The notes under the pieces were generated by a model. That model searched no databases and was not told where the DNA came from. It worked only from the letters and a program-made list of their open reading frames with translations. Below are positions 53,715 to 61,788 of a stretch of 64,000 bases of DNA, one piece after another. A program made the position numbers and the translations under genes. The DNA is from Halopelagius fulvigenes (lineage in GTDB: Archaea; Halobacteriota; Halobacteria; Halobacteriales; Haloferacaceae), in contig NZ_JBHSXH010000015.1 in NCBI RefSeq assembly GCF_042662625.1, positions 806,001 to 870,000 on the forward strand, in the 5' to 3' direction. Numbering within the stretch: the first letter of the stretch is position 1; every line of letters begins with the position of its first letter.

Positions 53715-54422
53715 ATGAACGGGGACGACAAGAACCCGGACGCACTGGACGCCGACGCGAACGCGGACGCGAGACGCGCCGGGACGGACGCACGACGCAC
53801 CGAGGACCGCCACCCGCGGCGGGCGCGCCCCGACGCGGGGAGGGAGTGGGAACTGTTCGTCCGCGAGGAGGCGGCGGAACCCCTCCGACACGTCGGCAGC
53901 GTGAGCGGTCGGACCGCCGCCGTCGCGCGCGAACGGGCCGAGTCGCTGTTCGGGTGGGCCGCGGAGGGGATGTGGCTCTGCCCGGCCGACGAGGTGCGGC
54001 GCGTCGGCGGGCGGCCCCTCGACGGCGAGGAGTGCGCCGACGACGGAGCGGACGCAACGCGCGCGGACGGCGGCGACCCGACCGGCGAACGCGTCGCCGA
54101 CGTGGACTACTGCGGCAACGTCCACCCCACACAGTTCTGGCAGGGGTACAGCCTCGGAAACGTCCGCGACAGGCCGTTCGGGGCCATCTGGGAGGACGAG
54201 TCGAACCCTCTCCTGACCGCCCTCCGGGAGCGAGAAGGCCACCTCACGGGCCGGTGCGCCGACTGTCGGTACCGGGACATCTGCCGCGGCGCGTCCCGCC
54301 TCCGCGTCCTCTCCACCGGGGGCGGCGTGTTCGCGCCCGACCCGCAGTGTTACCTCACCGAGTCGGAACGACTCGGGACGGACTCCGCGGACCCCTCGGG
54401 AACGGGGACGGCGGCGGACTGA
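53715..54422 (+). CDS. Fusion of an Htur_1727-type domain with a SPASM C-terminus
   Basis: A 235-residue protein with two parts that I know from separate haloarchaeal genes. Residues about 42-97 (REWELFVREEAAEPLRHVGS, GWAAEGMWLCPADEV) match the short Htur_1727-type radical-SAM partner (TIGR04031). Residues about 131-218 are a SPASM domain: CGNVHPTQFWQGYSLGNVRD, then CADCRYRDIC and QCYLTE, with five cysteines (133, 181, 184, 190, 212). The radical-SAM barrel that should precede SPASM is absent; a 30-residue acidic linker takes its place. The N-terminal 40 residues are Arg/Asp-rich. The ATG at 53715 is preferred to a GTG 24 nt upstream. Confidence 0.65.
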   Translation: MNGDDKNPDALDADANADARRAGTDARRTEDRHPRRARPDAGREWELFVREEAAEPLRHVGSVSGRTAAVARERAESLFGWAAEGMWLCPADEVRRVGGRPLDGEECADDGADATRADGGDPTGERVADVDYCGNVHPTQFWQGYSLGNVRDRPFGAIWEDESNPLLTALREREGHLTGRCADCRYRDICRGASRLRVLSTGGGVFAPDPQCYLTESERLGTDSADPSGTGTAAD

Positions 54423-54434
54423 CTCGCTTCCACC

Positions 54435-54872
54435 CTACTCCCCGGCGCGGACGGTCAGCACGGGGGCGTCGCACCGCCGGACGACCCGTTCGGTGACGCT
54501 TCCGATGAGCGCTCGCTTCAGCCCCGTCCGGCCGTGCGTCCCCATCACGACGAGGTCAGCACCCGCCTCCGCCGCGGCGTCGAGTATCTCGACGTGCGGG
54601 ATGCCTATCGTCACCTCCGTCTCGGTGCGGACGCCCGCCTCCGCGGCGCGTTCGGCGGCGTCGTCGACTAACTGCTCCGCCCGCCCGCGGAGCGAACGGC
54701 GCACGCCGTCTACGGGTGCGCTCTCGGGCGACAGCATACCCGCGTCGCCGATATCCACGACGGAGAGGATGCGGAGCGTCGCGTCGTACGTCTCCGCGAG
54801 TTCTATCGCCCGGTCGAGGGCGGCGTCCGCCGGGGCGCTTCCGTCGGTGGGGACGAGAATCGTCCGGTACAT
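54435..54872 (-). CDS. Universal stress protein
   Basis: A 145-residue UspA-fold protein with TILVPTDGSAPADAAL at the N-terminus and LVVMGTHGRTGLKRALIGSVTERVV near the C-terminus. The GxxG and GS phosphate-binding residues are intact, so ATP binding is likely. It converges on the Htur_1727-SPASM gene and is divergent from a two-domain UspA gene. Confidence 0.92.
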   Translation of the reverse strand: MYRTILVPTDGSAPADAALDRAIELAETYDATLRILSVVDIGDAGMLSPESAPVDGVRRSLRGRAEQLVDDAAERAAEAGVRTETEVTIGIPHVEILDAAAEAGADLVVMGTHGRTGLKRALIGSVTERVVRRCDAPVLTVRAGE

Positions 54873-55006
54873 GGGGAGTCGTACGCGCCGCAGAACCGTG
54901 TAGTCACCGCCGATTCGGGCCGAGTCGCCCGTCGCCCGCCCCGAGTCCCTCCGTGCCGCCGGGACGGCCTCCCGGCTTTTTCTCTCTCGGTCCCCTACCG
55001 CACGCC

Positions 55007-55870
55007 ATGGACGGACTCGACTCCTGCGATCGCGTTCTCGTGCCGACCGACCGAGACGACCACGTGGTCGCCTTGGACCACGCCGTCGAAATCGCCCGCC
55101 GGTGCGACGCCGAGGTGTACGTCCTCTCGGTCGTGAACCCCTACGACATGTCGACGGTGGCGGAACGGGAGGAGGCCGAGTCGCGCGCCGAGGAGGTGGT
55201 AACGGACGCCGAAGAGAGAGCCCGCGCAGAGGGCGTCGCCGCCGACTCGGCCGTCGAGACGGGAGAACCGAGCGAACAGATACTGGAGGCGGTGGACCGG
55301 ACGGACGCCGACGTGGTGGCGATGGGGACGCACGGGCGGCGCGGCACGGAGCGATACGTCGTCGGGAGCGTCGCCGAGAAAGTCGTCCGACACTCGCCCG
55401 TCCCGGTGTTGACGGTCAGAATCGACGCGCCCGGCGAGTTGCCGTACCGGGAAGTCGTCGTGCCGACCGACGGAAGCGAGGCGAACGACCCCGCCGAGGA
55501 GTGGGGCGTCGCCGTCGCCGCGGCGTTCGACGCGGAGGTCCGCGCCCTCTCGGTCGTCGAATCTTCCCGAATCCCCGGCGGGGACTCGGAGGAGGAACGG
55601 GACGCGGCCGCCGAGGCGGCGGTCGAGGAAGTACTCGACCGGGCCGAGCGCGCGGGCGCGGCGGCCGCCGGCGCGGTCGAACGCGGCGACGTCCACGAGG
55701 AGATTCTCTCCCACTGCGAGGCGGTGGGCGGTGACCTCGTCGTGATGGGCACGCACGGCCGGACGGGACTGAAGCACGCCCTCATCGGGAGCGTCGCCGA
55801 GAAAGTCGTCCGCCTCTCGGACGTTCCGGTTCTGACCGTCCCCGGCGACGGCGAGGACGGTACTCGGTGA
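55007..55870 (+). CDS. Tandem universal stress protein
   Basis: A 287-residue protein with two UspA folds. Domain 1 (about 1-140) begins RVLVPTDRDDHVVALDHAVE and ends VVAMGTHGRRG then SVAEKVVRHSPVPVL. Domain 2 (about 146-287) begins EVVVPTDGSEANDPAEEW and ends VVMGTHGRTGLKHALIGS. Both keep the ATP-binding motif. The ATG at 55007 follows a T-rich stretch. It probably acts as an intramolecular dimer. Confidence 0.92.
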   Translation: MDGLDSCDRVLVPTDRDDHVVALDHAVEIARRCDAEVYVLSVVNPYDMSTVAEREEAESRAEEVVTDAEERARAEGVAADSAVETGEPSEQILEAVDRTDADVVAMGTHGRRGTERYVVGSVAEKVVRHSPVPVLTVRIDAPGELPYREVVVPTDGSEANDPAEEWGVAVAAAFDAEVRALSVVESSRIPGGDSEEERDAAAEAAVEEVLDRAERAGAAAAGAVERGDVHEEILSHCEAVGGDLVVMGTHGRTGLKHALIGSVAEKVVRLSDVPVLTVPGDGEDGTR

Positions 55871-55975
55871 TCGAGACGGGCCGAACGCCAACGAGGACGG
55901 CGGGCGGTCGAACGAACGCGACGGAACGCGAGACGATAGCAGCGATTCATTGCGTTCGCCGACGTACGGACGGGC

Positions 55976-56425
55976 ATGGACAACGTCGAGTTTGTGTACA
56001 TGGTCGGGATGGACGAGGCTGACGTCGCGCGCCGCCTCGAAGAGGGCTTCGCGGGCGTTCTTTCGCTCGCTAACGACGGTGTCGCCTACGGCGTCCCGGC
56101 GTCCTATCACTACGACGGCGCGGAGAACCGACTACTCGTCAGGCTGAGCGACGACGGAGAGAGTTCGACGGTTAGGTTCCTCGGCGAAACCGAGCAGGCG
56201 TCCTTTCTCCTCCACGACGTCGCGGACGAAGACGGCCACTCTTGGAGCGTCATCGTCTGCGGTTCGCTCCGTCTCCTGCCGGACGAGATGTTCACCGAGA
56301 CGGAGATAAACGACCTGTTCGACCCCGTATCCGTCTTCGACGAGGACGTCGCCGACGTTCGAATCCGCGTCGCTGAACTGACGCCGACGCAAGTGAGCGG
56401 CCGCATGACGGCACCGGGTCAGTAA
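55976..56425 (+). CDS. Pyridoxamine 5'-phosphate oxidase family protein
   Basis: A 149-residue split-barrel flavin-binding protein. MDEADVARRLEEGFAGVLSL, then GVAYGVPASYHYDGAENRLL, and VRFLGETEQASFLLHDV follow the PPOX-like pattern. It lies 3 nt upstream of mobA, so the two are probably co-transcribed. Cofactor and substrate are not defined. Confidence 0.82.
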   Translation: MDNVEFVYMVGMDEADVARRLEEGFAGVLSLANDGVAYGVPASYHYDGAENRLLVRLSDDGESSTVRFLGETEQASFLLHDVADEDGHSWSVIVCGSLRLLPDEMFTETEINDLFDPVSVFDEDVADVRIRVAELTPTQVSGRMTAPGQ

Positions 56426-56428
56426 CGG

Positions 56429-57076
56429 ATGAGCGACCGCACTCCGAACCGGGAGGACGCGTTCGAGGGCGTCGTCCTCGGCGGCGGGTACTCGACTCGC
56501 TTCGACGACGAGGACAAGGCCCTCGCGGAACTCCGGGGCCGTCCCCTCCTCGCGCACGTCGTCTCCCGACTCGGGACGGTGTGCGACCGGGTCGTCCTCA
56601 ACTGCCGCGAGGAGCAAGCGACGGCCCACCGCGCGGCCGTCGAGGACTGCGACGTGCCCGTCGCCGTCGCCGTGGATCCCGAACCCGACCGCGGCCCGAT
56701 GGCCGGCATCGCCGCCGGACTCCGCGCCGTCGAAGCCGAATACGCCGCTGTCGTCGCCTGCGACATGCCGTTTCTCGACCCCGCGTTCCTCCGCTACCTC
56801 CGCCGGCGCGCCGAGGGGCGGGACGCCGCCGTCCCGCAACGCGAGGACGAGTGGTACCAGACGACGCAGGCGGTGTACCGCGCGGAGGCGATGGCCGACG
56901 CCTGCGAACGCGCACTCAAACGCGGCGAGGGGAAGATACTGGCCGCACTGGAGGAGGTAGACTGGGCGACGGTCGGCGAGGCTGACATCGCGGCGCACGC
57001 CGCCGCCGACACCTTCGAGAACGTCAACACCCGCGAGGAACTGGCCGAGGCGGAGCGGAAACTCCGGGAGGGGTGA
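56429..57076 (+). CDS. mobA: Molybdenum cofactor guanylyltransferase MobA
   Basis: A 215-residue nucleotidyltransferase that adds GMP to molybdopterin. The N-terminal loop VVLGGGYSTRFDDEDKALAE binds GTP, and VVACDMPFLDP holds the metal-binding Asp. It converges on the YqeC gene with 3 nt between them, which fits a molybdenum hydroxylase maturation pair. Confidence 0.88.
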   Translation: MSDRTPNREDAFEGVVLGGGYSTRFDDEDKALAELRGRPLLAHVVSRLGTVCDRVVLNCREEQATAHRAAVEDCDVPVAVAVDPEPDRGPMAGIAAGLRAVEAEYAAVVACDMPFLDPAFLRYLRRRAEGRDAAVPQREDEWYQTTQAVYRAEAMADACERALKRGEGKILAALEEVDWATVGEADIAAHAAADTFENVNTREELAEAERKLREG

Positions 57077-57079
57077 ACG

Positions 57080-57826
57080 CTACCGCATTACGACGTCGAC
57101 GACGGGGTCCTCGGCGGTCATCCGCGTGAGGAGCACTCGGTCCACCGCCGACGCCGTCGTTCCGTCGAGGACGCCCCGCGCTATCTCCCGGGCCGCGTCG
57201 GCGAGTTCGGGCGTATCGACCATGTTGACCGTCGGGATCGCCCGCGCGCCGTCCGGAACGCCTTTCAGGCCGCCGTTCTCGTGCCCCAGGACCGCCGCGA
57301 CGTGCGACGGGCGAATCTCCTCGCCCTCCTCGACGCCCGCGAGTTCGCTCACCCTCTCGGGTCGGTGGACCGCCCGTTCGGAGAGGGGTTCGCCGACGAC
57401 GCGCGCCGACGCGAGAGGGAGAACGTGCGTCGCGGCGGCGGGTATCTGCGGTTCGCGGTCGTTCGGGGCCTTCAGCAGGCGGGTCCGCGCGCCGTCGGCT
57501 TTCACCAGTAGGGGGCCGACGCCCGCGGCGGCGAGTGCGTCCACGACGCCGGGGTCGTAGCCGAGGTAGCGGTCCTCCCGTTCGCGTTCGGGCACGAGAC
57601 CCAACGGTCGCCGCGCCTCCTCGGCGGCCGCCGCCTCCGGATCCGCCGTGACGACGACCCGTTCGACTTCCTCGTCGAAGATGGGAATCCTGACGGTGGC
57701 GGTGACGACGCCGCCCGTCTCCGCGGCGAGGCGGTAGAGCGTCGTCTTCTTGCCGCCCGCGCCGACGACGGCGACGACCGAGTCGTCGTCGATGGCGAGC
57801 GTCTCCGAGAGCGTTGGTTCGGTCAC
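57080..57826 (-). CDS. yqeC: YqeC-like molybdenum hydroxylase accessory protein
   Basis: A 248-residue protein starting at a GTG at 57826. Its P-loop-like motif VAVVGAGGKKTTLYRLA is near residue 17. LLVKADGARTRLLKAPNDREPQIP, then THVLPLASARVVGEPLSE, is the YqeC signature. YqeC is linked to maturation of some selenium-dependent molybdenum hydroxylases. Its place beside mobA fits a molybdenum role. Confidence 0.82.
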   Translation of the reverse strand: MTEPTLSETLAIDDDSVVAVVGAGGKKTTLYRLAAETGGVVTATVRIPIFDEEVERVVVTADPEAAAAEEARRPLGLVPEREREDRYLGYDPGVVDALAAAGVGPLLVKADGARTRLLKAPNDREPQIPAAATHVLPLASARVVGEPLSERAVHRPERVSELAGVEEGEEIRPSHVAAVLGHENGGLKGVPDGARAIPTVNMVDTPELADAAREIARGVLDGTTASAVDRVLLTRMTAEDPVVDVVMR

Positions 57827-57961
57827 TGGGGTGTCACCTCGGCGAAACCGTCGCGCGGCGGACGGATAGGCGTTTCCTCGGCGCTCTCCCGCCGCCTCGG
57901 ACCGCCCGCCGGCGAACCGCCGAAGCGTCACGCTTACTCTCCCCCGCCGGCAGGTTCGGGT

Positions 57962-58945
57962 ATGAACGTCCCCTGCGTCCGCGTCCCGCGAACCGACGGC
58001 GAGGCGACGCGCCGCGCCCTCGCGGAGGCGGACTGTATCGACCGGGACTTCGAGATTGCGGTCGAAGACGGGCACCTCTACATCCCCGTGACCGACGCCG
58101 CGGCGGTCCCCGAGGAGTTCGAGGTGGTCGAGTTCGACGCCGAGGCCCGCCGTCGACAACGGACGCCCGCCGACATCCTCGGCTTCGAACCGACGTACGA
58201 ACGACTGGGCGACATCGTCATCGTAGACGAGGACGACGACGAACGCGCCCGCGAGATAGCCGACGCCGTCGTCGAATCCGACCTCCCGGCCGACACCGTC
58301 GTCAACCGGGCCTCGAAAGTCAAGGGCGAACTTCGCGTCCGCGACTGGGACGTCCTCGCGGGCGAGGACACGGAGGCGGTCCACCGCGAGTACGGCTGCG
58401 AGTTCCTCCTCGACATCGCGGAGGTGTACTTCTCGCCGCGACTGGCGACGGAGCGACACCGCGTGGCCGAACAGGTCGAACCCGGCGAGAACGCGTTCGA
58501 CATGTTCGCCGGCGTCGGCCCGTTCGTCGTCCCCTTCGCCAAGCGAGGCGCGGCGGTGGTCGGCTGCGACCTGAACGAGGCGGCGATTCGGTACCTCCGC
58601 GAGAACGCGCGCCGCAACGGCGTCGAAGACCGGGTGACCGCCGTCCACGGCGACGTGCGCGAGGTGGCCGGAGCGTACGAGGGGTGGGCCGACCGAATCG
58701 TGATGAACCTCCCCCACAGCGCCGACGACTTCCTCGACACCGCGGTCCGACTCGCCGGCGACGACTGCGTGGTTCACTACTACGACATCCAACACGAGGA
58801 CGACCCGTACGGCCCCGGTATCTCGGCGATTCGCGACGCCGCCGAACCGCGGTACGACGTCGAGGTACTGACCGAACACGCCGTCCGGTCGTACGCGCCG
58901 CACGAACTCAACGTGTGCGTGGATGTCAGGCTCACCTCGCGCTAA
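57962..58945 (+). CDS. trm5: tRNA (guanine37-N1)-methyltransferase Trm5
   Basis: A 327-residue SAM enzyme that methylates G37 next to the anticodon to prevent frameshifting. The SAM motif FDMFAGVGPFVVPFAK, the VVGCDLNEAAIRYLRENAR acidic loop, and the catalytic MNLPHSADDFLDTA motif are present. An N-terminal D1-like domain (1-60) is also seen. A tRNA gene lies about 60 nt downstream. Confidence 0.93.
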   Translation: MNVPCVRVPRTDGEATRRALAEADCIDRDFEIAVEDGHLYIPVTDAAAVPEEFEVVEFDAEARRRQRTPADILGFEPTYERLGDIVIVDEDDDERAREIADAVVESDLPADTVVNRASKVKGELRVRDWDVLAGEDTEAVHREYGCEFLLDIAEVYFSPRLATERHRVAEQVEPGENAFDMFAGVGPFVVPFAKRGAAVVGCDLNEAAIRYLRENARRNGVEDRVTAVHGDVREVAGAYEGWADRIVMNLPHSADDFLDTAVRLAGDDCVVHYYDIQHEDDPYGPGISAIRDAAEPRYDVEVLTEHAVRSYAPHELNVCVDVRLTSR

Positions 58946-59004
58946 TTCGGAAGCCTTTTCTTGTTCATCGGGTTACCAGAGAGTGCGTTCCGATGCACGC
59001 ACGC

Positions 59005-59077
59005 GCCGGTGTAGCTCAGCTGGCAGAGCGATTCCTTCGTAAGGAATAGGCCGAGGGTTCAAATCCCTCCACCGGCT
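59005..59077 (+). tRNA. tRNA-Thr (anticodon CGT)
   Basis: A 73-nt cloverleaf. The acceptor stem is GCCGGTG/CACCGGC, the D stem GCTC/GAGC, the anticodon stem ATTCC/GGAAT around the loop TTCGTAA, and the T stem GAGGG/CCCTC with loop TTCAAAT. The anticodon CGT reads ACG threonine codons. The discriminator base is T. The CCA end is not encoded. Confidence 0.97.
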
Positions 59078-59155
59078 TACTTCTCTCTTCACTCAGCCTT
59101 CGAGTACCTCGGTGTCCGTCTCCGTGTCGCGATTCGGAGAAGACTCGGGCGGGCG

Positions 59156-59464
59156 TTACTGCCGGGCGAATCGAAGCCGAACGTCCCCGACCGTCCGTTC
59201 CGTGACCGTCTGCAGTCGGAGGGGTTCCATCGAGTTACCGACGACGGCGTCGTACGTCTTCGAGACGGTGAACTCCTCGTGGTCGGTCGTCCCCCAGACG
59301 ACGGCGTCGATGACTTGGGTGTCGTTCAATTTGACCTCGGATCGGTCGTCGGTCCAGAGAACCGTCACGGGCATCTCGTCCGCGTCCCCGGCGGAGTCGG
59401 AGGCGTTCGAGGGGGTGGCGGCGGCGGCGCGGAGACTACCGTTCGATTGTGTATGTTCGATCAT
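59156..59464 (-). CDS. Haloarchaeal conserved protein of unknown function
   Basis: A 102-residue soluble protein. An N-terminal low-complexity part (about 1-30, rich in Ala, Ser and Asp) precedes a strand-rich domain: PVTVLWTDDRSEVKLNDTQV, then VVWGTTDHEEFTVSKTYDAVVG and VTERTVGDVRLRFAR. Just upstream are the direct repeats and hairpin described next. No function recognised. Confidence 0.6.
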   Translation of the reverse strand: MIEHTQSNGSLRAAAATPSNASDSAGDADEMPVTVLWTDDRSEVKLNDTQVIDAVVWGTTDHEEFTVSKTYDAVVGNSMEPLRLQTVTERTVGDVRLRFARQ

Positions 59465-59868
59465 AGATACTGAAATGGATACTGACGTGTCTCCGGCGGA
59501 GACACGCGTTCAAATGTGTATCGAAGTTCCGAAGGCGGTCGCTCGCCGGCGACGCCCGCCGCACTGGCGAGTGGACGCCCGGTCCGTCCGGCACCGTTCG
59601 ATGGCACGGGGACGACAGTCCTCGCGGCCGGTCAGAACGCGACGCGTTCCGGTGGCATCGCTCGCGCCCGTCGGTCCTCTCGACGACCCCCTCCGGCGCG
59701 GTCACCAGGCGCACCGGATTCGCGGGGGTGTCGTCCGAACAAACCAGGGCGTTCGTACGCCCACCGGTAGTATATCCTCCCGGCTTAAATTTGTACTGTA
59801 CTGACACGTGGCGGTCGTCGCCCCGTCGCTTCAGGCACTTTATCATCCGCGGCGGCGGAGGAGGGGGT
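59465..59868. other. 404-bp intergenic region upstream of dph5
   Basis: I see no convincing gene. It holds two direct copies of GATACTGA (59466-59473 and 59478-59485), a perfect 9-bp inverted repeat CGTGTCTCC/GGAGACACG (59486-59506), and two AT-rich boxes, TTAAATTTG near 59785 and CTTTATCAT near 59838. Confidence 0.55.
59837..59846 (+). promoter_or_regulatory. TATA box of dph5
   Basis: ACTTTATCAT lies about 27 nt before the dph5 ATG at 59869, the spacing expected for a leaderless haloarchaeal transcript. A G-rich run resembling a ribosome-binding site also touches the start codon, so both modes are possible. Confidence 0.45.
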
Positions 59869-60648
59869 ATGCTCACGTTCATCGGTCTCGGTCTGTACGA
59901 CGAACGTTCGATAACCGTCGAGGGCAGAGACGCGCTTCGAGAGGCGGACCGGGCGTACGCGGAGTTCTACACGAGCAAACTCCTCGGTGCGACCGTCGAG
60001 GAACTTCGGTCGTACCACGGCGCCGATATCGAGGTTCTCGGACGGGAGGGCGTCGAACAGCGTCCCGACGAGATGCTCGACGCCGCCGAGACCGAGGACG
60101 TGGCGTTTCTCACCGCCGGCGACACGATGATATCGACGACGCATGTCGACCTGCGGCTTCGAGCGATAGCGCGCGGTATCGAGACGCGCGTCGTCCACGG
60201 CGTGACCGCCCAGTCGGCCGCGAGCGGTCTGAGCGGACTTCAGAACTACCGGTTCGGCAAGGCCGTGACGCTCCCGTTCCCGTACGCGCACGGCGCCGAG
60301 GGCGTCCCGCAGAGCGTCGTCGATTCCATCGAGGCGAACCGAGAGCGAGGGCTCCACACGCTGGTGTACCTCGATATAAAGGCCGACCGCGACGAGTACA
60401 TGACCGCGGACTTCGCCGCCGGGGAGCTGGCGTCCGACTGGAAGGACGTCCTCGGCGTCGTCGTCGCCCGCGCGGGGAGTCCGGACCCCGCGGTGGCGGC
60501 GGACCGGCTCTCCGCCCTCGCCGACCGCGAGTTCGGCGACCCCCTTCACATGCTCCTGATTCCCGGTGACCTCCACCACGTCGAGGCCGACGCGGTGGGA
60601 ACGCTCGGCGGCGCGCCGGACGACGTGGTCGCCGAGAACGAACTGTAA
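59869..60648 (+). CDS. dph5: Diphthine synthase Dph5
   Basis: A 259-residue SAM methyltransferase of the tetrapyrrole-methylase fold that trimethylates the modified histidine of elongation factor 2. It opens MLTFIGLGLYDERSITVEG, has the FLTAGDTMISTTHVDLRLRA motif and the YRFGKAVTLPFPY block. With Dph6 at 16057-16773, this window holds two of the archaeal diphthamide enzymes. It converges on artA with about 15 nt between them. Confidence 0.94.
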   Translation: MLTFIGLGLYDERSITVEGRDALREADRAYAEFYTSKLLGATVEELRSYHGADIEVLGREGVEQRPDEMLDAAETEDVAFLTAGDTMISTTHVDLRLRAIARGIETRVVHGVTAQSAASGLSGLQNYRFGKAVTLPFPYAHGAEGVPQSVVDSIEANRERGLHTLVYLDIKADRDEYMTADFAAGELASDWKDVLGVVVARAGSPDPAVAADRLSALADREFGDPLHMLLIPGDLHHVEADAVGTLGGAPDDVVAENEL

Positions 60649-60663
60649 ACCGCTCTTGACCGC

Positions 60664-61608
60664 TCAGACGCTTCCGCCGCGGTTCGTCCCCTGCACGTCC
60701 TCCACGTCGAGCGCCTCCGCCAAGTCGTACTCGTCGCCGGTGAGCATGTACAGCACGTCCTCGACCACCGTGAGGAGCTCCGGCAGTTCGCGGACGACGA
60801 GGTAGGTGATGCCGACGAGAGCGACGACGGCGAGCAGTTGACTGATTATCCGATCGGAGATGAAAAACGAGACCATGTAGGGGTCGCTCGACCCGAACAG
60901 AAGCAGTATCTCGTCGACGAAGAACTGGAAGTACTGCTTTCCGAACGCGATGGTGATGAACGTCGTCCGGAGCAGGTTGAGCGCGTAGATGATGGGGATG
61001 GCGATGGCCAGCGCGCGGAGTTTCCGCCGGAGCGGAGCCTTCACCGCGGCGATGAGGCCCGCGAAGATGGTCATGCTCCCGAGGCCGGTACACGCGAGGA
61101 CGACGGACACTTCGAGGCGGTGGTCGCCGGCCCAGAAGCGGAACGTGTTCAGATAGCCCTGTTCGCCGACGACGAGTTCGGGGTGGTAGCCGAGGGCGTT
61201 GACCAGGAACCCCGTCTGCGCGGCGACCGTCTCCATCAGGACGCCTCTCGGCGCGGGCACGCGGAGTCCGAGGAGCGTGAACGCGGGGATCGTCTCGAAC
61301 GGGAGGTAGACGGCACCCATCACGGCGACGGCGCGCGAGAGGACGAACAGCGTACTTCGGCCGGAGTAGAGGAGATAGCCAGCGTAGAGACACGCCGGGA
61401 CGGCCGCGAGCGAGAGGAACCCCTCGATGTAGCTCTTGTGGACGAACGCGAAGTGGGGGACCAACTGCAGCCAAAAGAGCGCGAAACCGGCCCACGCGGC
61501 CACGGTGACGTATCGCGCGTACCGCTCGTCGCGGCGTTCGAGTAACGCGCCGGCGACGAACGTCAGGATGACGACCCACGCGAGGCCGTCGGAGAGAACT
61601 CCGGGCAT
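60664..61608 (-). CDS. artA: Archaeosortase A
   Basis: A 314-residue membrane protease-transpeptidase with about eight hydrophobic segments. It processes PGF-CTERM tails and allows lipid attachment of surface proteins. Catalytic Cys173 is in ACTGLGS, Arg214 in NLLRTTF and Arg253 in ISDRIIS, the same numbers I recall for the Haloferax volcanii enzyme. It lies just downstream of an S-layer gene whose product has such a tail; 180 nt and a terminator separate them. Confidence 0.94.
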   Translation of the reverse strand: MPGVLSDGLAWVVILTFVAGALLERRDERYARYVTVAAWAGFALFWLQLVPHFAFVHKSYIEGFLSLAAVPACLYAGYLLYSGRSTLFVLSRAVAVMGAVYLPFETIPAFTLLGLRVPAPRGVLMETVAAQTGFLVNALGYHPELVVGEQGYLNTFRFWAGDHRLEVSVVLACTGLGSMTIFAGLIAAVKAPLRRKLRALAIAIPIIYALNLLRTTFITIAFGKQYFQFFVDEILLLFGSSDPYMVSFFISDRIISQLLAVVALVGITYLVVRELPELLTVVEDVLYMLTGDEYDLAEALDVEDVQGTNRGGSV

Positions 61609-61735
61609 AGACGAACGATATCGCGTTCGGATTAAATCCCTTGTCGTTCTGTGCGCCGTCCGAGTCGAAGCGCGAACGGGCGACTACCGGCGGTACGGCG
61701 GGTGAGACGGAGCCGTCGCTCGCCGAACGAGTCCG

Positions 61736-61774
61736 AAAGAAAGGAAAAAGGACCGAGTCGGAGGGAAACCCTCC
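61736..61774 (-). terminator. Terminator of the S-layer gene
   Basis: On the minus strand, GGAGGG, TTT, CCCTCC (61760-61774) forms a 6-bp stem, and a T-rich run (CTTTTTCCTTTCTTT) follows at 61736-61750. This is the best hairpin-plus-T-tract terminator in the window and separates the S-layer gene from artA. Confidence 0.7.
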
Positions 61775-61788
61775 GGGGGCTCAGTTAG

